Positions 1-12,582 of a stretch of 64,000 nt of DNA are shown here, in pieces (position 1 is the first letter of the stretch; every line of letters starts with the position of its first letter). The notes under the pieces were generated by a model. The model saw only the letters and a program-made list of their open reading frames with translations. It made no database searches and had not been told where the DNA came from. The DNA is taken from contig JAWQEG010000470.1 in NCBI GenBank assembly GCA_033782935.1, forward strand, positions 1,364,001-1,428,000. The letters are read 5' to 3'. This DNA is from Petrolisthes cinctipes (lineage: Eukaryota; Arthropoda; Malacostraca; Decapoda; Porcellanidae). The position numbers and the translations under genes were made by a program.

Positions 1-168
1 AATTCAATATTTCCGGGTCCCAGAAGCAATCTGTACATGCCTACACAGTGCTAGAATATTTTCAAAATATAGGCTAAAAACATGCTAAAAATCGACATTT
101 TAGGTGCCAAAAAATCGATATCTCAAATTCAGTCCCAAAACACCCGAAAATTCGATATTTAGAGGTCC
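1..168 (+). repeat. Left edge: end of an F-type monomer plus an A monomer
   Basis: Bases 1-20 are the last part of a long monomer (aattcaatatttccgggtcc, a variant tail). A complete A monomer occupies 21-168. Its A/T tracts lie at 59-62, 64-67, 76-80, 87-91, 98-101, 109-114, 125-129, 137-140, 147-152 and 158-160. Confidence 0.9.
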
Positions 169-392
169 CAGAAGGTATCTGTACATGCCTACTCCGTGTT
201 TGAGTATTTTCAAAATACAGGCCCAAAACATACTGAAAATCGATCTTTTAGGTGCCCAAAAGTCGATATGTGCATGCATCTTCTGTACCCGTTTATATCT
301 CAAATTCTGGCCCTAAACACCCGAAAATTCGATATTTTGGGGTCCCAGAAGCGATCTGTACATGCCTACACCGTGTTAGAGTATTTTCAAAA

Positions 393-480
393 TACAGGCC
401 AAAAACATGCTGAAAATCGATATTTTTGGTGCCCAAAGTCAATATGTGCATGTATCTTCTGTACCCGTTTATATCTCAAA
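393..480 (+). repeat. 88-bp half-unit H1 of the long monomer
   Basis: H1 runs from tacaggcc to just before ttcaggctc. It aligns along its length with the adjacent 88-bp H2 (481-568). Matching landmarks are caggcc/caggct, caaaaca, gaaaat, atattttt/atatttta, ggtgccca/gggtccca, tgtgcatg/tgtacatg and ctcaaa/ttcaaaa. By eye about two-thirds of positions agree. H1 carries the 29-bp segment that short monomers have lost. Confidence 0.8.
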
Positions 481-568
481 TTCAGGCTCAAAACACCCGA
501 AAATTCAATATTTTAGGGTCCCAGAAGCGATCTGTACATGCCTACTCGGTGTTAGAGTATTTTCAAAA
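481..568 (+). repeat. 88-bp half-unit H2 of the long monomer
   Basis: H2 runs from ttcaggctc through the cagaag landmark to gtattttcaaaa, ending where the next H1 begins at 569. With H1 it makes up 176 bp, so the monomer is most simply read as a diverged dimer of an 88-bp ancestor. Unlike H1, H2 is intact in the short monomers, except for the 10-bp loss in D' and D''. Confidence 0.8.
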
Positions 569-2160
569 TTCAGGCCCAAAACATGCTGAAAATCGATATA
601 TTTGGTGCCCAAAGTCAATATGTGCATGTATCTTCTGTACCCTTTTATATCTCAAATTCAGGCTCAAAACACCAGAAAATTCAATATTTTGGGGTCCCAG
701 AAGAAATCTGTATATGCCTACTCAGTGCTAGAATATTTTCAAAATATAGGCTAAAAACATACTAAAAATCGATCTTTTAGGTGCCAAAAAGTCGATATCT
801 CAAATTCAGTCCCAAAACACCCGAAAATTCGATATTTAGGGGTCCCAGAAGCGATCTGTACATGCTTACTCCGTGTTAGAGTATTTTCAAAATACATGCT
901 CAAAACATACTGAAAATCGATCTTTTAGGTGCACAAAAGTCGATATGTGCATGCATCTTCAGTACCCGTTTATATCTCAAATTCAGGCTCAAAACACCAG
1001 AAAATTCAATATTTTGGGGTCCCAGAAGCAATCTGTACATGCCTACTCAGTGTTAGAGTATTTTCAAAATACAGGCCCAAAACATGCTGAAAATCGATAT
1101 TTTAGATGCCCAAAGTCAATATGTGCATGTATCATCTGTACCCGTTTATATCTCAAATTCAGGCTCAAAACACCCGAAAATTCAATATTTTGGGGTCCCA
1201 GAAGCAATCTGTACATGCCTACACAGTGCTAGAATATTTTCAAAACATAGGCTAAAAACATGCTAAAAATCGACATTTTAGGTGCCAAAAAATCGATATC
1301 TCAAATTTAGTCCCAAAACACCCGAAAATTCGATATTTAGAGGTCCCAGAAGGTATCTGTACATGCCTACACTGTGTTAGAGTATTTTTAAAATACAGGC
1401 CAAAAACATACTGAAAATCGATCTTTTAGGTGCCCAAAAGTCGATATGTGCATGGATCTTCTGTACCCGTTTATATCTCAAATTCTGGCCCTAAACACCC
1501 GAAAATTCGATATTTTGGGGTCCCAGAAGCGATCTGTACATGCCTACTCAGTGTTAGAGTATTTTCAAAATACAGGCCAAAAACATGCTGAAAATCGATA
1601 TTTTTGGTGCCCAAAGTCAATATGTGCATGTATCTTCTGTACCCGTTTATATCTCAAATTCAGGCTCAAAACACCCGAAAATTCAATATTTTGGGGTCCC
1701 AGAAGCAATCTGTACAGTGCTAGAATATTTTCAAAATATAGGCTAAAAACATGCTAAAAATCGATCTTTTAGGTGCCAAAAAGTCGATATCTCAAATCAG
1801 TCCCAAAACACCCGAAAATTCAATATTTTGGGGTCCCAGAAGCAATCTGTACATGCCTACTCAGTGTTAGAGTATTTTCAAAATACAGGCCCAAAACATG
1901 CTGAAAATCGATATTTTAGATGCCCAAAGTCAATATGTGCATGTATCTTCTGTACCCGTTTATATCTCAAATTCAGGCTCAAAACACCCGAAAATTCAAT
2001 ATTTTGGGGTCCCAGAAGCAATCTGTACATGCCTACACAGTGCTAGAATATTTTCAAAATATAGGCTAAAAACATGCTAAAAATCGACATTTTAGGTGCC
2101 AAAAAATCGATATCTCAAATTCAGTCCCAAAACACCCGAAAATTCGATATTTAGAGGTCC

Positions 2161-4152
2161 CAGAAGGTATCTGTACATGCCTACACTGTGTTAGAGTATT
2201 TTCAAAATACAGGCCAAAAACATACTGAAAATCGATCTTTTAGGTGCCCAAAAGTCGATATGTGCATGCATCTTCTGTACCCGTTTATATCTCAAATTCT
2301 GGCCCTAAACACCCGAAAATTCGATATTTTGGGGTCCCAGAAGCGATCTGTACATCCCTACACCGTGTTAGAGTATTTTCAAAATACAGGCCAAAAACAT
2401 GCTGAAAATCGATATTTTTGGTGCCCAAAGTCAATATGTGCATGTATCTTCTGTACCCGTTTATATCTCAAATTCAGGCTCAAAACACCCGAAAATTCAA
2501 TATTTTAGGGTCCCAGAAGCGATCTGTACATGCCTACTCGGTGTTAGAGTATTTTCAAAATTCAGGCCCAAAACATGCTGAAAATCGATATATTTGGTGC
2601 CCAAAGACAATATGTGCATGTATCTTCTGTACCCTTTTATATCTCAAATTCAGGCTCAAAACACCAGAAAATTCAATATTTTGGGGTCCCAGAAGCAATC
2701 TGTACATGCCTACTCAGTGCTAGAATATTTTCAAAATATAGGCTAAAAACATACTAAAAATCGATCTTTTAGGTGCCAAAAAGTCGATATCTCAAATTCA
2801 GTCCCAAAACACCCGAAAATTCGATATTTAGGGGTCCCAGAAGCGATCTGTACATGCTTACTCCGTGTTAGAGTATTTTCAAAATACACGCTCAAAACAT
2901 ACTGAAAATCGATCTTTTAGGTGCACAAAAGTCGATATGTGCATGCATCTTCAGTACCCGTTTATATCTCAAATTCAGGCTCAAAACACCAGAAAATTCA
3001 ATATTTTGGGGTCCCAGAAGCAATCTGTACATGCCTACTCAGTGTTAGAGTATTTTCAAAATACAGGCCCAAAACATGCTGAAAATCGATATTTTAGATG
3101 CCCAAAGTCAATATGTGAATGTATCTTCTATACCCGTTTATATCTCAAATTCAGGCTCAAAACACCCGAAAATTCAATATTTTGGGGTCCCAGAAGCAAT
3201 CTGTACATGCCTACACAGTGCTAGAATATTTTCAAAACATAGGCTAAAAACATGCTAAAAATCGACATTTTAGGTGCCAAAAAATAGATATCTCAAATTT
3301 AGTCCCAAAACACCCGAAAATTCGATATTTAGAGGTCCCAGAAGGTATCTGTACATGCCTACACTGTGTTAGAGTATTTTTAAAATACAGGCCAAAAACA
3401 TACTGAAAATCGATCTTTTAGGTGCCCAAAAGTCGATATGTGCATGCATCTTCTGTACCCGTTTATATCTCAAATTCTGGCCCTAAACACCCGAAAATTC
3501 GATATTTTGGGGTCCCAGAAGCGATCTGTACATGCCTACTCAGTGTTAGAGTATTTTCAAAATACAGGCCAAAAACATGCTGAAAATCGATATTTTTGGT
3601 GCCCAAAGTCAATATGTGCATGTATCTTCTGTACCCGTTTATATCTCAAATTCAGGCTCAAAACACCCGAAAATTCAATATTTTGGGGTCCCAGAAGCAA
3701 TCTGTACAGTGCTAGAATATTTTCAAAATATAGGCTAAAAACATGCTAAAAATCGATCTTTTAGGTGCCAAAAAGTCGATATCTCAAATCAGTCCCAAAA
3801 CACCCGAAAATTCAATATTTTGGGGTCCCAGAAGCAATCTGTACATGCCTACTCAGTGTTAGAGTATTTTCAAAATACAGGCCCAAAACATGCTGAAAAT
3901 CGATATTTTAGATGCCCAAAGTCAATATGTGCATGTATCTTCTGTACCCGTTTATATCTCAAATTCAGGCTCAAAACACCCGAAAATTCAATATTTTGGG
4001 GTCCCAGAAGCAATCTGTACATGCCTACACAGTGCTAGAATATTTTCAAAATATAGGCTAAAAACATGCTAAAAATCGACATTTTAGGTGCCAAAAAATC
4101 GATATCTCAAATTCAGTCCCAAAACACCCGAAAATTCGATATTTAGAGGTCC
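2161..4152 (+). repeat. 1992-bp 12-mer HOR, copy 2
   Basis: Same monomer order as the preceding unit, shifted by exactly 1992 bp: B2161, C2338, C'2514, D2690, E2838, F3015, A3191, B3339, C3516, D'3692, F3829, A4005. About a dozen substitutions separate it from copy 1, for example catccctac for catgcctac near 2354, aaagacaat near 2607, and tagatatc for tcgatatc near 3285. Confidence 0.93.
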
Positions 4153-4652
4153 CAGAAGGTATCTGTACATGCCTACACTGTGTTAGAGTATTTTCAAAAT
4201 ACAGGCCAAAAACATACTGAAAATCGATCTTTTAGGTGCCCAAAAGTCGATATGTGCATGCATCTTCTGTACCCGTTTATATCTCAAATTCTGGCCCTAA
4301 ACACCCGAAAATTCGATATTTTGGGGTCCCAGAAGCGATCTGTACATGCCTACACCGTGTTAGAGTATTTTCAAAATACAGGCCAAAAACATGCTGAAAA
4401 TCGATATTTTTGGTGCCCAAAGTCAATATGTGCATGTATCTTCTGTACCCGTTTATATATCAAATTCAGGCTCAAAACACCCGAAAATTCAATATTTTCG
4501 GTCCCAGAAGCAATCTGTACATGCCTACACAGTGCTAGAATATTTTCAAAATATAGGCTAAAAACATGCTAAAAATCGATCTTTTAGGTGCCAAAAAGTC
4601 GATATCTCAAATTCAGTCCCAAAACACCCGAAAATTCGATATTTAGGGGTCC
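4153..4652 (+). repeat. 500-bp B-C-D trimer with a 1-bp deletion, copy 1
   Basis: B4153, C4330 (175 bp), D4505. The C tail reads ttttcggtcc instead of ttttggggtcc, one base short. The same shortened tail is at 7811 and 14927, so the three trimers share a parent. This unit separates 12-mer copies 2 and 3. Confidence 0.88.
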
Positions 4653-6644
4653 CAGAAGCGATCTGTACATGCCTACTCCGTTTTAGAGTATTTTCAAAAT
4701 ACAGGCCAAAAACATACTGAAAATCGATCTTTTAGGTGCCCAAAAGTCGATATGTGCATGCATCTTCTGTACCCGTTTATATCTCAAATTCTGGCCCTAA
4801 ACACCCGAAAACTCGATATTTTGGGGTCCCAGAAGCGATCTGTACATCCCTACACCGTGTTAGAGTATTTTCAAAATACAGGCCAAAAACATGCTGAAAA
4901 TCGATATTTTTGGTGCCCAAAGTCAATATGTGCATGTATCTTCTGTACCCGTTTATATCTCAAATTCAGGCTCAAAACACCCGAAAATTCAATATTTTAG
5001 GGTCCCAGAAGCGATCTGTACATGCCTACTCGGTGTTAGAGTATTTTCAAAATTCAGGCCCAAAACATGCTGAAAATCGATATATTTGGTGCCCAAAGTC
5101 AATATGTGCATGTATCTTCTGTACCCTTTTATATCTCAAATTCAGGCTCAAAACACCAGAAAATTCAATATTTTGGGGTCCCAGAAGCAATCTGTACATG
5201 CCTACTCAGTGCTAGAATATTTTCAAAATATAGGCTAAAAACATACTAAAAATCGATCTTTTAGGTGCCAAAAAGTCGATATCTCAAATTCAGTCCCAAA
5301 ACACCCGAAAATTCGATATTTAGGGGTCCCAGAAGCGATCTGTACATGCTTACTCCGTGTTAGAGTATTTTCAAAATACATGCTCAAAACATACTGAAAA
5401 TCGATCTTTTAGGTGCACAAAAGTCGATATGTGCATGCATCTTCAGTACCCGTTTATATCTCAAATTCAGGCTCAAAACACCAGAAAATTCAATATTTTG
5501 GGGTCCCAGAAGCAATCTGTACATGCCTACTCAGTGTTAGAGTATTTTCAAAATACAGGCCCAAAACATGCTGAAAATCGATATTTTAGATGCCCAAAGT
5601 CAATATGTGAATGTATCTTCTGTACCCGTTTATATCTCAAATTCAGGCTCAAAACACCCGAAAATTCAATATTTTGGGGTCCCAGAAGCAATCTGTACAT
5701 GCCTACACAGTGCTAGAATATTTTCAAAACATAGGCTAAAAACATGCTAAAAATCGACATTTTAGGTGCCAAAAAATAGATATCTCAAATTTAGTCCCAA
5801 AACACCCGAAAATTCGATATTTAGAGGTCCCAGAAGGTATCTGTACATGCCTACACTGTGTTAGAGTATTTTTAAAATACAGGCCAAAAACATACTGAAA
5901 ATCGATCTTTTAGGTGCCCAAAAGTCGATATGTGCATGCATCTTCTGTACCCGTTTATATCTCAAATTCTGGCCCTAAACACCCGAAAATTCGATATTTT
6001 GGGGTCCCAGAAGCGATCTGTACATGCCTACTCAGTGTTAGAGTATTTTCAAAATACAGGCCAAAAACATGCTGAAAATCGATATTTTTGGTGCCCAAAG
6101 TCAATATGTGCATGTATCTTCTGTACCCGTTTATATCTCAAATTCAGGCTCAAAACACCCGAAAATTCAATATTTTGGGGTCCCAGAAGCAATCTGTACA
6201 GTGCTAGAATATTTTCAAAATATAGGCTAAAAACATGCTAAAAATCGATCTTTTAGGTGCCAAAAAGTCGATATCTCAAATCAGTCCCAAAACACCCGAA
6301 AATTCAATATTTTGGGGTCCCAGAAGCAATCTGTACATGCCTACTCAGTGTTAGAGTATTTTCAAAATACAGGCCCAAAACATGCTGAAAATCGATATTT
6401 TAGATGCCCAAAGTCAATATGTGCATGTATCTTCTGTACCCGTTTATATCTCAAATTCAGGTTCAAAACACTCGAAAATTCAATATTTTGGGGTCCCAGA
6501 AGCAATCTGTACATGCCTACACAGTGCTAGAATATTTTCAAAATATAGGCTAAAAACATGCTAAAAATCGACATTTTAGGTGCCAAAAAATCGATATCTC
6601 AAATTCAGTCCCAAAACACCCGAAAATTCGATATTTAGAGGTCC
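4653..6644 (+). repeat. 1992-bp 12-mer HOR, copy 3
   Basis: B4653, C4830, C'5006, D5182, E5330, F5507, A5683, B5831, C6008, D'6184, F6321, A6497. It has the copy-2 variants catccctac (near 4846) and tagatatc (near 5777). The F at 6321 has aggttcaaaacactcg, which recurs at 43646 and 48114. Confidence 0.92.
5831..6644 (+). repeat. 814-bp B-C-D'-F-A unit, first copy
   Basis: B5831, C6008, D'6184, F6321, A6497 (177+176+137+176+148). It is the right part of 12-mer copy 3 and is repeated immediately downstream. Confidence 0.9.
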
Positions 6645-7458
6645 CAGAAGGTATCTGTACATGCCTACACTGTGTTAGAGTATTTTTAAAATACAGGCCA
6701 AAAACATACTGAAAATCGATCTTTTAGGTGCCCAAAAGTCGATATGTGCATGCATCTTCTGTACCCGTTTATATCTCAAATTCTGGCCCTAAACACCCGA
6801 AAATTCGATATTTTGGGGTCCCAGAAGCGATCTGTACATGCCTACTCAGTGTTAGAGTATTTTCAAAATACAGGCCAAAAACATGCTGAAAATCGATATT
6901 TTTGGTGCCCAAAGTCAATATGTGCATGTATCTTCTGTACCCGTTTATATCTCAAATTCAGGCTCAAAACACCCGAAAATTCAATATTTTGGGGTCCCAG
7001 AAGCAATCTGTACAGTGCTAGAATATTTTCAAAATATAGGCTAAAAACATGCTAAAAATCGATCTTTTAGGTGCCAAAAAGTCGATATCTCAAATCAGTC
7101 CCAAAACACCCGAAAATTCAATATTTTGGGGTCCCAGAAGCAATCTGTACATGCCTACTCAGTGTTAGAGTATTTTCAAAATACAGGCCCAAAACATGCT
7201 GAAAATCGATATTTTAGATGCCCAAAGTCAATATGTGCATGTATCTTCTGTACCCGTTTATATCTCAAATTCAGGCTCAAAACACCCGAAAATTCAATAT
7301 TTTGGGGTCCCAGAAGCAATCTGTACATGCCTACACAGTGCTAGAATATTTTCAAAATATAGGCTAAAAACATGCTAAAAATCGACATTTTAGGTGCCAA
7401 AAAATCGATATCTCAAATTCAGTCCCAAAACACCCGAAAATTCGATATTTAGAGGTCC
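6645..7458 (+). repeat. 814-bp B-C-D'-F-A unit, second copy
   Basis: B6645, C6822, D'6998, F7135, A7311. Every start is shifted 814 bp from the previous unit. The F copies differ at aggttcaaaacactcg versus aggctcaaaacacccg. Confidence 0.9.
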
Positions 7459-10400
7459 CAGAAGGTATCTGTACATGCCTACACTGTGTTAGAGTATTTT
7501 CAAAATACAGGCCAAAAACATACTGAAAATCGATCTTTTAGGTGCCCAAAAGTCGATATGTGCATGCATCTTCTGTACCCGTTTATATCTCAAATTCTGG
7601 CCCTAAACACCCGAAAATTCGATATTTTGGGGTCCCAGAAGCGATCTGTACATGCCTACACCGTGTTAGAGTATTTTCAAAATACAGGCCAAAAACATGC
7701 TGAAAATCGATATTTTTGGTGCCCAAAGTCAATATGTGCATGTATCTTCTGTACCCGTTTATATCTCAAATTCAGGCTCAAAACACCCGAAAATTCAATA
7801 TTTTCGGTACCAGAAGCAATCTGTACATGCCTACACAGTGCTAGAATATTTTCAAAATATAGGCTAAAAACATGCTAAAAATCGATCTTTTAGGTGCCAA
7901 AAAGTCGATATCTCAAATTCAGTCCCAAAACACCCGAAAATTCGATATTTAGGGGTCCCAGAAGCGATCTGTACATGCCTACTCCGTTTTAGAGTATTTT
8001 CAAAATACATGCTCAAAACATACTGAAAATCGATCTTTTAGGTGCACAAAAGTCGATATGTGCATGCATCTTCAGTACTCGTTTATATCTCAAATTCAGG
8101 CTCAAAACACCCGAAAATTCAATATTTTGGGGTCCCAGAAGCAATCTGTACATGCCTACTCCGTGTTAGAGTATTTTCAAAATTCAGGCCCAAAACATGC
8201 TGAAAATCGATATTTTTGGTGCCCAAAGTCAATATGTGCATGTATCTTCTGTACCCGTTTATATCTCGAATTAAGGCTGAAAACACCTGAAAATTCAATA
8301 TTTTGGGGTCCCAGAAGCAATCTGTACAGTGCTAGAATATTTTCAAAATATAGGCTAAAAACATGCTAAAAATGGATCTTTTAGGTGCCAAAAAGTCGAT
8401 ATCTCAAATTCAGTCCCAAAACACCCGAAAATTCGATATTTAGGGGTCCCAGAAGCGATCTGTACATGCCTACTCCGTTTTAGAGTATTTTCAAAATACA
8501 TGCTCAAAACATACTGAAAATCGATCTTTTAGGTGCACAAAAGTCGATATGTGCATGCATCTTCAGTACTCGTTTATATTTCAAATTCAGGCTCAAAACA
8601 CCCGAAAATTCAATATTTTGTGGTTCCTGAAGCAATCTGTACATGCCTACTCAGTGTTAGAGTATTTTCAAAATACAGACCCAAAACATGCTGAAAATCG
8701 ATATTTTAGATGCCCAAAGTCAATATGTGCATGTATCTTCTGTACCCGTTTATATCTCATATTCAGGCTCAAAACACCCGAAAATTCAATATTTTGGGGT
8801 CCCAGAAGCAATCTGTACATGCCTACACAGTGCTAGAATATTTTCAAAATATAGGCTAAAAACATGCTAAAAATCGACATTTTAGGTGCCAAAAAATCGA
8901 TATCTCAAATTCAGTCCCAAAACACCCGAAAATTCTATATTTAGAGGTCCCAGAAGGTATCTGTACATGCCTAAACTGTGTTAGAGTATTTTCAAAATAC
9001 AGGCCAAAAACATACTGAAAATCGATCTTTTAGGTGCCCAAAAGTCGATATGTGCATGCATCTTCTGTACCCGTTTATATCTCAAATTCTGGCCCTAAAC
9101 ACCCGAAAATTCGATATTTTGGGGTCCCAGAAGCGATCTGTACATGCCTACTCCGTGTTAGAGTATTTTCAAAATACAGGCCAAAAACATGCTGAAAATC
9201 GATATTTTTGGTGTCCAAAGTCAATATGTGCATGTATCTTCTGTACCCGTTTATATCTCAAATTCAGGCTCAAAACACACGAAAATTCAATATTTTGGGG
9301 TCCCAGAAGCAATCTGTACAGTGCTAGAATATTTTCAAAATATAGGCTAAAAACATGCTAAAAATCGATCTTTTAGGTGCCAAAAAGTCGATATCTCAAA
9401 TCAGTCCCAAAACACCCGAAAATTCAATATTTTGGGGTCCCAGAAGCAATCTGTACATGCCTACTCAGTGTTAGAGTATTTTCAAAATACAGGCCCAAAA
9501 CATGCTGAAAATCGATATTTTAGATGCCCAAAGTCAATATGTGCATATATCTTCTGTACCCGTTTATATCTCAAATTCAGGCTCAAAACACCCGAAAATT
9601 CAATATTTTGGGGTCCCAGAAGCAATCTGTACATGCCTACACAGTGCTAGAATATTTTCAAAATATAGGCTAAAAACATGCTAAAAATCGACATTTTAGG
9701 TGCCAAAAAATCGATATCTCAAATTCAGTCCCAAAACACCCGAAAATTCGATATTTAGAGGTCCCAGAAGGTATCTGTACATGCCTACTCCGTGTTAGAG
9801 TATTTTCAAAATACAGGCCAAAAACATACTGAAAATCGATCTTTTAGGTTCCCAAAAGTCGATATGTGCATGCATCTTCTGTACCCGTTTATATCTCAAA
9901 TTCTGGCCCTAAACACCCGAAAATTCGATATTTTGGGGTCCCAGAAGCGATCTGTACATGCCTACACCGTGTTAGAGTATTTTCAAAATACAGGCCAAAA
10001 ACATGCTGAAAATCGATATTTTTGGTGCCCAAAGTCAATATGTGCATGTATCTTCTGTACCCGTTTATATCTCAAATTCAGGCTCAAAACACCCGAAAAT
10101 TAAATATTTTGGGGTCCCAGAAGCAATCTGTACATGCCTACACAGTGCTAGAATATTTTCAAAATATAGGCAAAAAACATGCTAAAAATCGATCTTTTAG
10201 GTGCCAAAAAGTCGATATCTCAAATTCAGTCCCAAAACACCCGAAAATTCGATATTTAGAGGTCCCAGAAGCGATCTGTACATGCCTACTCCGTTTTAGA
10301 GTATTTTCAAAATACAGGCCCAAAACATACTGAAAATCGAACTTTTAGGTGCACAACAGTCGATATGTGCATGCATCTTCAGTACTCGTTTATATCTCAA

Positions 10401-10590
10401 ATTCAGGCTCAAAACACCCGAAAATTCAATATTTTGGGGTCCCAGAAGCAATCTGTACATGCCTACACAGTGCTAGAATATTTTCAAAATATAGGCAAAA
10501 AACATGCTAAAAATCGATCTTTTAGGTGCCAAAAAGTCGATATCTCAAATTCAGTCCCAAAACACCCGAAAATTCGATATTTAGAGGTCC
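7459..10590 (+). repeat. Mixed HOR block between 12-mer copies 3 and 4
   Basis: Monomer starts: B7459, C7636 (175 bp, ttttcggtacc tail), D7811, E7959, C8136, D''8312, E8450, F8627, A8803, B8951, C9128, D'9304, F9441, A9617, B9765, C9942, D10118, E10266, D10443. Distinctive substitutions are ctcgaattaagg (8266), aaatggatc (8371), gtggttcctgaag (8620), cagaccc (8676), ctcatattc (8756), ggtgtccaaag (9211) and acacacg (9276). Most of these recur 7116 bp downstream. Confidence 0.88.
10118..10442 (+). repeat. 325-bp D-E unit, first of a perfect tandem pair
   Basis: D10118 (148 bp) plus E10266 (177 bp). Rare variants are aggcaaaaaac, cgaacttttagg and cacaacagtcg. The D head has ctacacagtgctag, an A-like feature. 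Confidence 0.93.
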
Positions 10591-10767
10591 CAGAAGCGAT
10601 CTGTACATGCCTACTCCGTTTTAGAGTATTTTCAAAATACAGGCCCAAAACATACTGAAAATCGAACTTTTAGGTGCACAACAGTCGATATGTGCATGCA
10701 TCTTCAGTACTCGTTTATATCTCAAATTCAGGCTCAAAACACCCGAAAATTCAATATTTTGGGGTCC
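10443..10767 (+). repeat. 325-bp D-E unit, second of a perfect tandem pair
   Basis: D10443 plus E10591. I read it as identical to the preceding 325 bp, including the three rare variants. Its E monomer occupies the B position of 12-mer copy 4. Confidence 0.93.
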
Positions 10768-12582
10768 CAGAAGCAATCTGTACATGCCTACTCCGTGTTA
10801 GAGTATTTTCAAAATTCAGGCCCAAAACATGCTGAAAATCGATATTTTTGGTGCCCAAAGTCAATATGTGCATGTATCTTCTGTACCCGTTTATATCTCA
10901 AATTCACGCTCAAAACACCCGAAAATTCAATATTTTAGGGTCCCAGAAGCGATCTGTACATGCCTACTCGGTGTTAGAGTATTTTCAAAATTCAGGCCCA
11001 AAACATGCTGAAAATCGATATATTTGGTGCCCAAAGTCAATATGTGCATGTATCTTCTGTACCCTTTTATATCTCAAATTCAGGCTCAAAACACCAGAAA
11101 ATTCAATATTTTGGGGTCCCAGAAGAAATCTGTACATGCCTACTCAGTGCTAGAATATTTTCAAAATATAGGCTAAAAACATACTAAAAATCGATCTTTT
11201 AGGTGCCAAAAAGTCGATATCTCAAATTCAGTCCCAAAACACCCGAAAATTCGATATTTAGGGGTCCCAGAAGCGATCTGTACATGCTTACTCCGTGTAA
11301 GAGTATTTTCAAAATACATGCTCAAAACATACTGAAAATCGATCTTTTAGGTGCACAAAAGTCGATATGTGCATGCATCTTCAGTACCCGTTTATATCTC
11401 AAATTCAGGCTCAAAACACCAGAAAATTCAATATTTTGGGGTCCCAGAAGCAATCTGTACATGCCTACTCAGTGTTAGAGTATTTTCAAAATACAGGCCC
11501 AAAACATGCTGAAAATCGATATTTTAGATGCCCAAAGTCAATATGTGCATGTATCTTCTGTACCCGTTTATATCTCAAATTCAGGCTCAAAACACCCGAA
11601 AATTCAATATTTTGGGGTCCCAGAAGCAATCTGTACATGCCTACACAGTGCTAGAATATTTTCAAAACATAGGCTAAAAACATGCTAAAAATCGACATTT
11701 TAGGTGCCAAAAAATAGATATCTCAAATTTAGTCCCAAAACACCCGAAAATTCGATATTTAGAGGTCCCAGAAGGTATCTGTACATGCCTACACTGTGTT
11801 AGAGTATTTTTAAAATACAGGCCAAAAACATACTGAAAATCGATCTTTTAGGTGCCCAAAAGTCGATATGTGCATGCATCTTCTGTACCCGTTTATATCT
11901 CAAATTCTGGCCCTAAACACCCGAAAATTCGATATTTTGGGGTCCCAGAAGCGATCTGTACATGCCTACTCAGTGTTAGAGTATTTTCAAAATACAGGCC
12001 AAAAACATGCTGAAAATCGATATTTTTGGTGCCCAAAGTCAATATGTGCATGTATCTTCTGTACCCGTTTATATCTCAAATTCAGGCTCAAAACACCCGA
12101 AAATTCAATATTTTGGGGTCCCAGAAGCAATCTGTACAGTGCTAGAATATTTTCAAAATATAGGCTAAAAACATGCTAAAAATCGATCTTTTAGGTGCCA
12201 AAAAGTCGATATCTCAAATCAGTCCCAAAACACCCGAAAATTCAATATTTTGGGGTCCCAGAAGCAATCTGTACATGCCTACTCAGTGTTAGAGTATTTT
12301 CAAAATACAGGCCCAAAACATGCTGAAAATCGATATTTTAGATGCCCAAAGTCAATATGTGCATGTATCTTCTGTACCCGTTTATATCTCAAATTCAGGC
12401 TCAAAACATCCGAAAATTCAATATTTTGGGGTCCCAGAAGCAATCTGTACATGCCTACACAGTGCTAGAATATTTTCAAAATATAGGCTAAAAACATGCT
12501 AAAAATCGACATTTTAGGTGCCAAAAAATCGATATCTCAAATTCAGTCCCAAAACACCCGAAAATTCGATATTTAGAGGTCC
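10591..12582 (+). repeat. 1992-bp 12-mer HOR, copy 4 (E replaces B at the left end)
   Basis: E10591, C10768, C'10944, D11120, E11268, F11445, A11621, B11769, C11946, D'12122, F12259, A12435. The first monomer is E-type, not B, because of the neighbouring D-E duplication. The D head cagaagaaatctg (11120) is shared with copy 1 at 698. Confidence 0.9.

Larger units (their letters stand above)
169..2160 (+). repeat. 1992-bp 12-mer HOR, copy 1
   Basis: Monomer starts: B169, C346, C'522, D698, E846, F1023, A1199, B1347, C1524, D'1700, F1837, A2013. Lengths 177+176+176+148+177+176+148+177+176+137+176+148 sum to 1992. Compared with two plain hexamers it has an extra C' (atatatttggtgccc) and lacks one E, because D' passes straight into F. 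Copy-specific variants include gtttgag at 198-204 and tgtatatg near 711. Confidence 0.93.
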
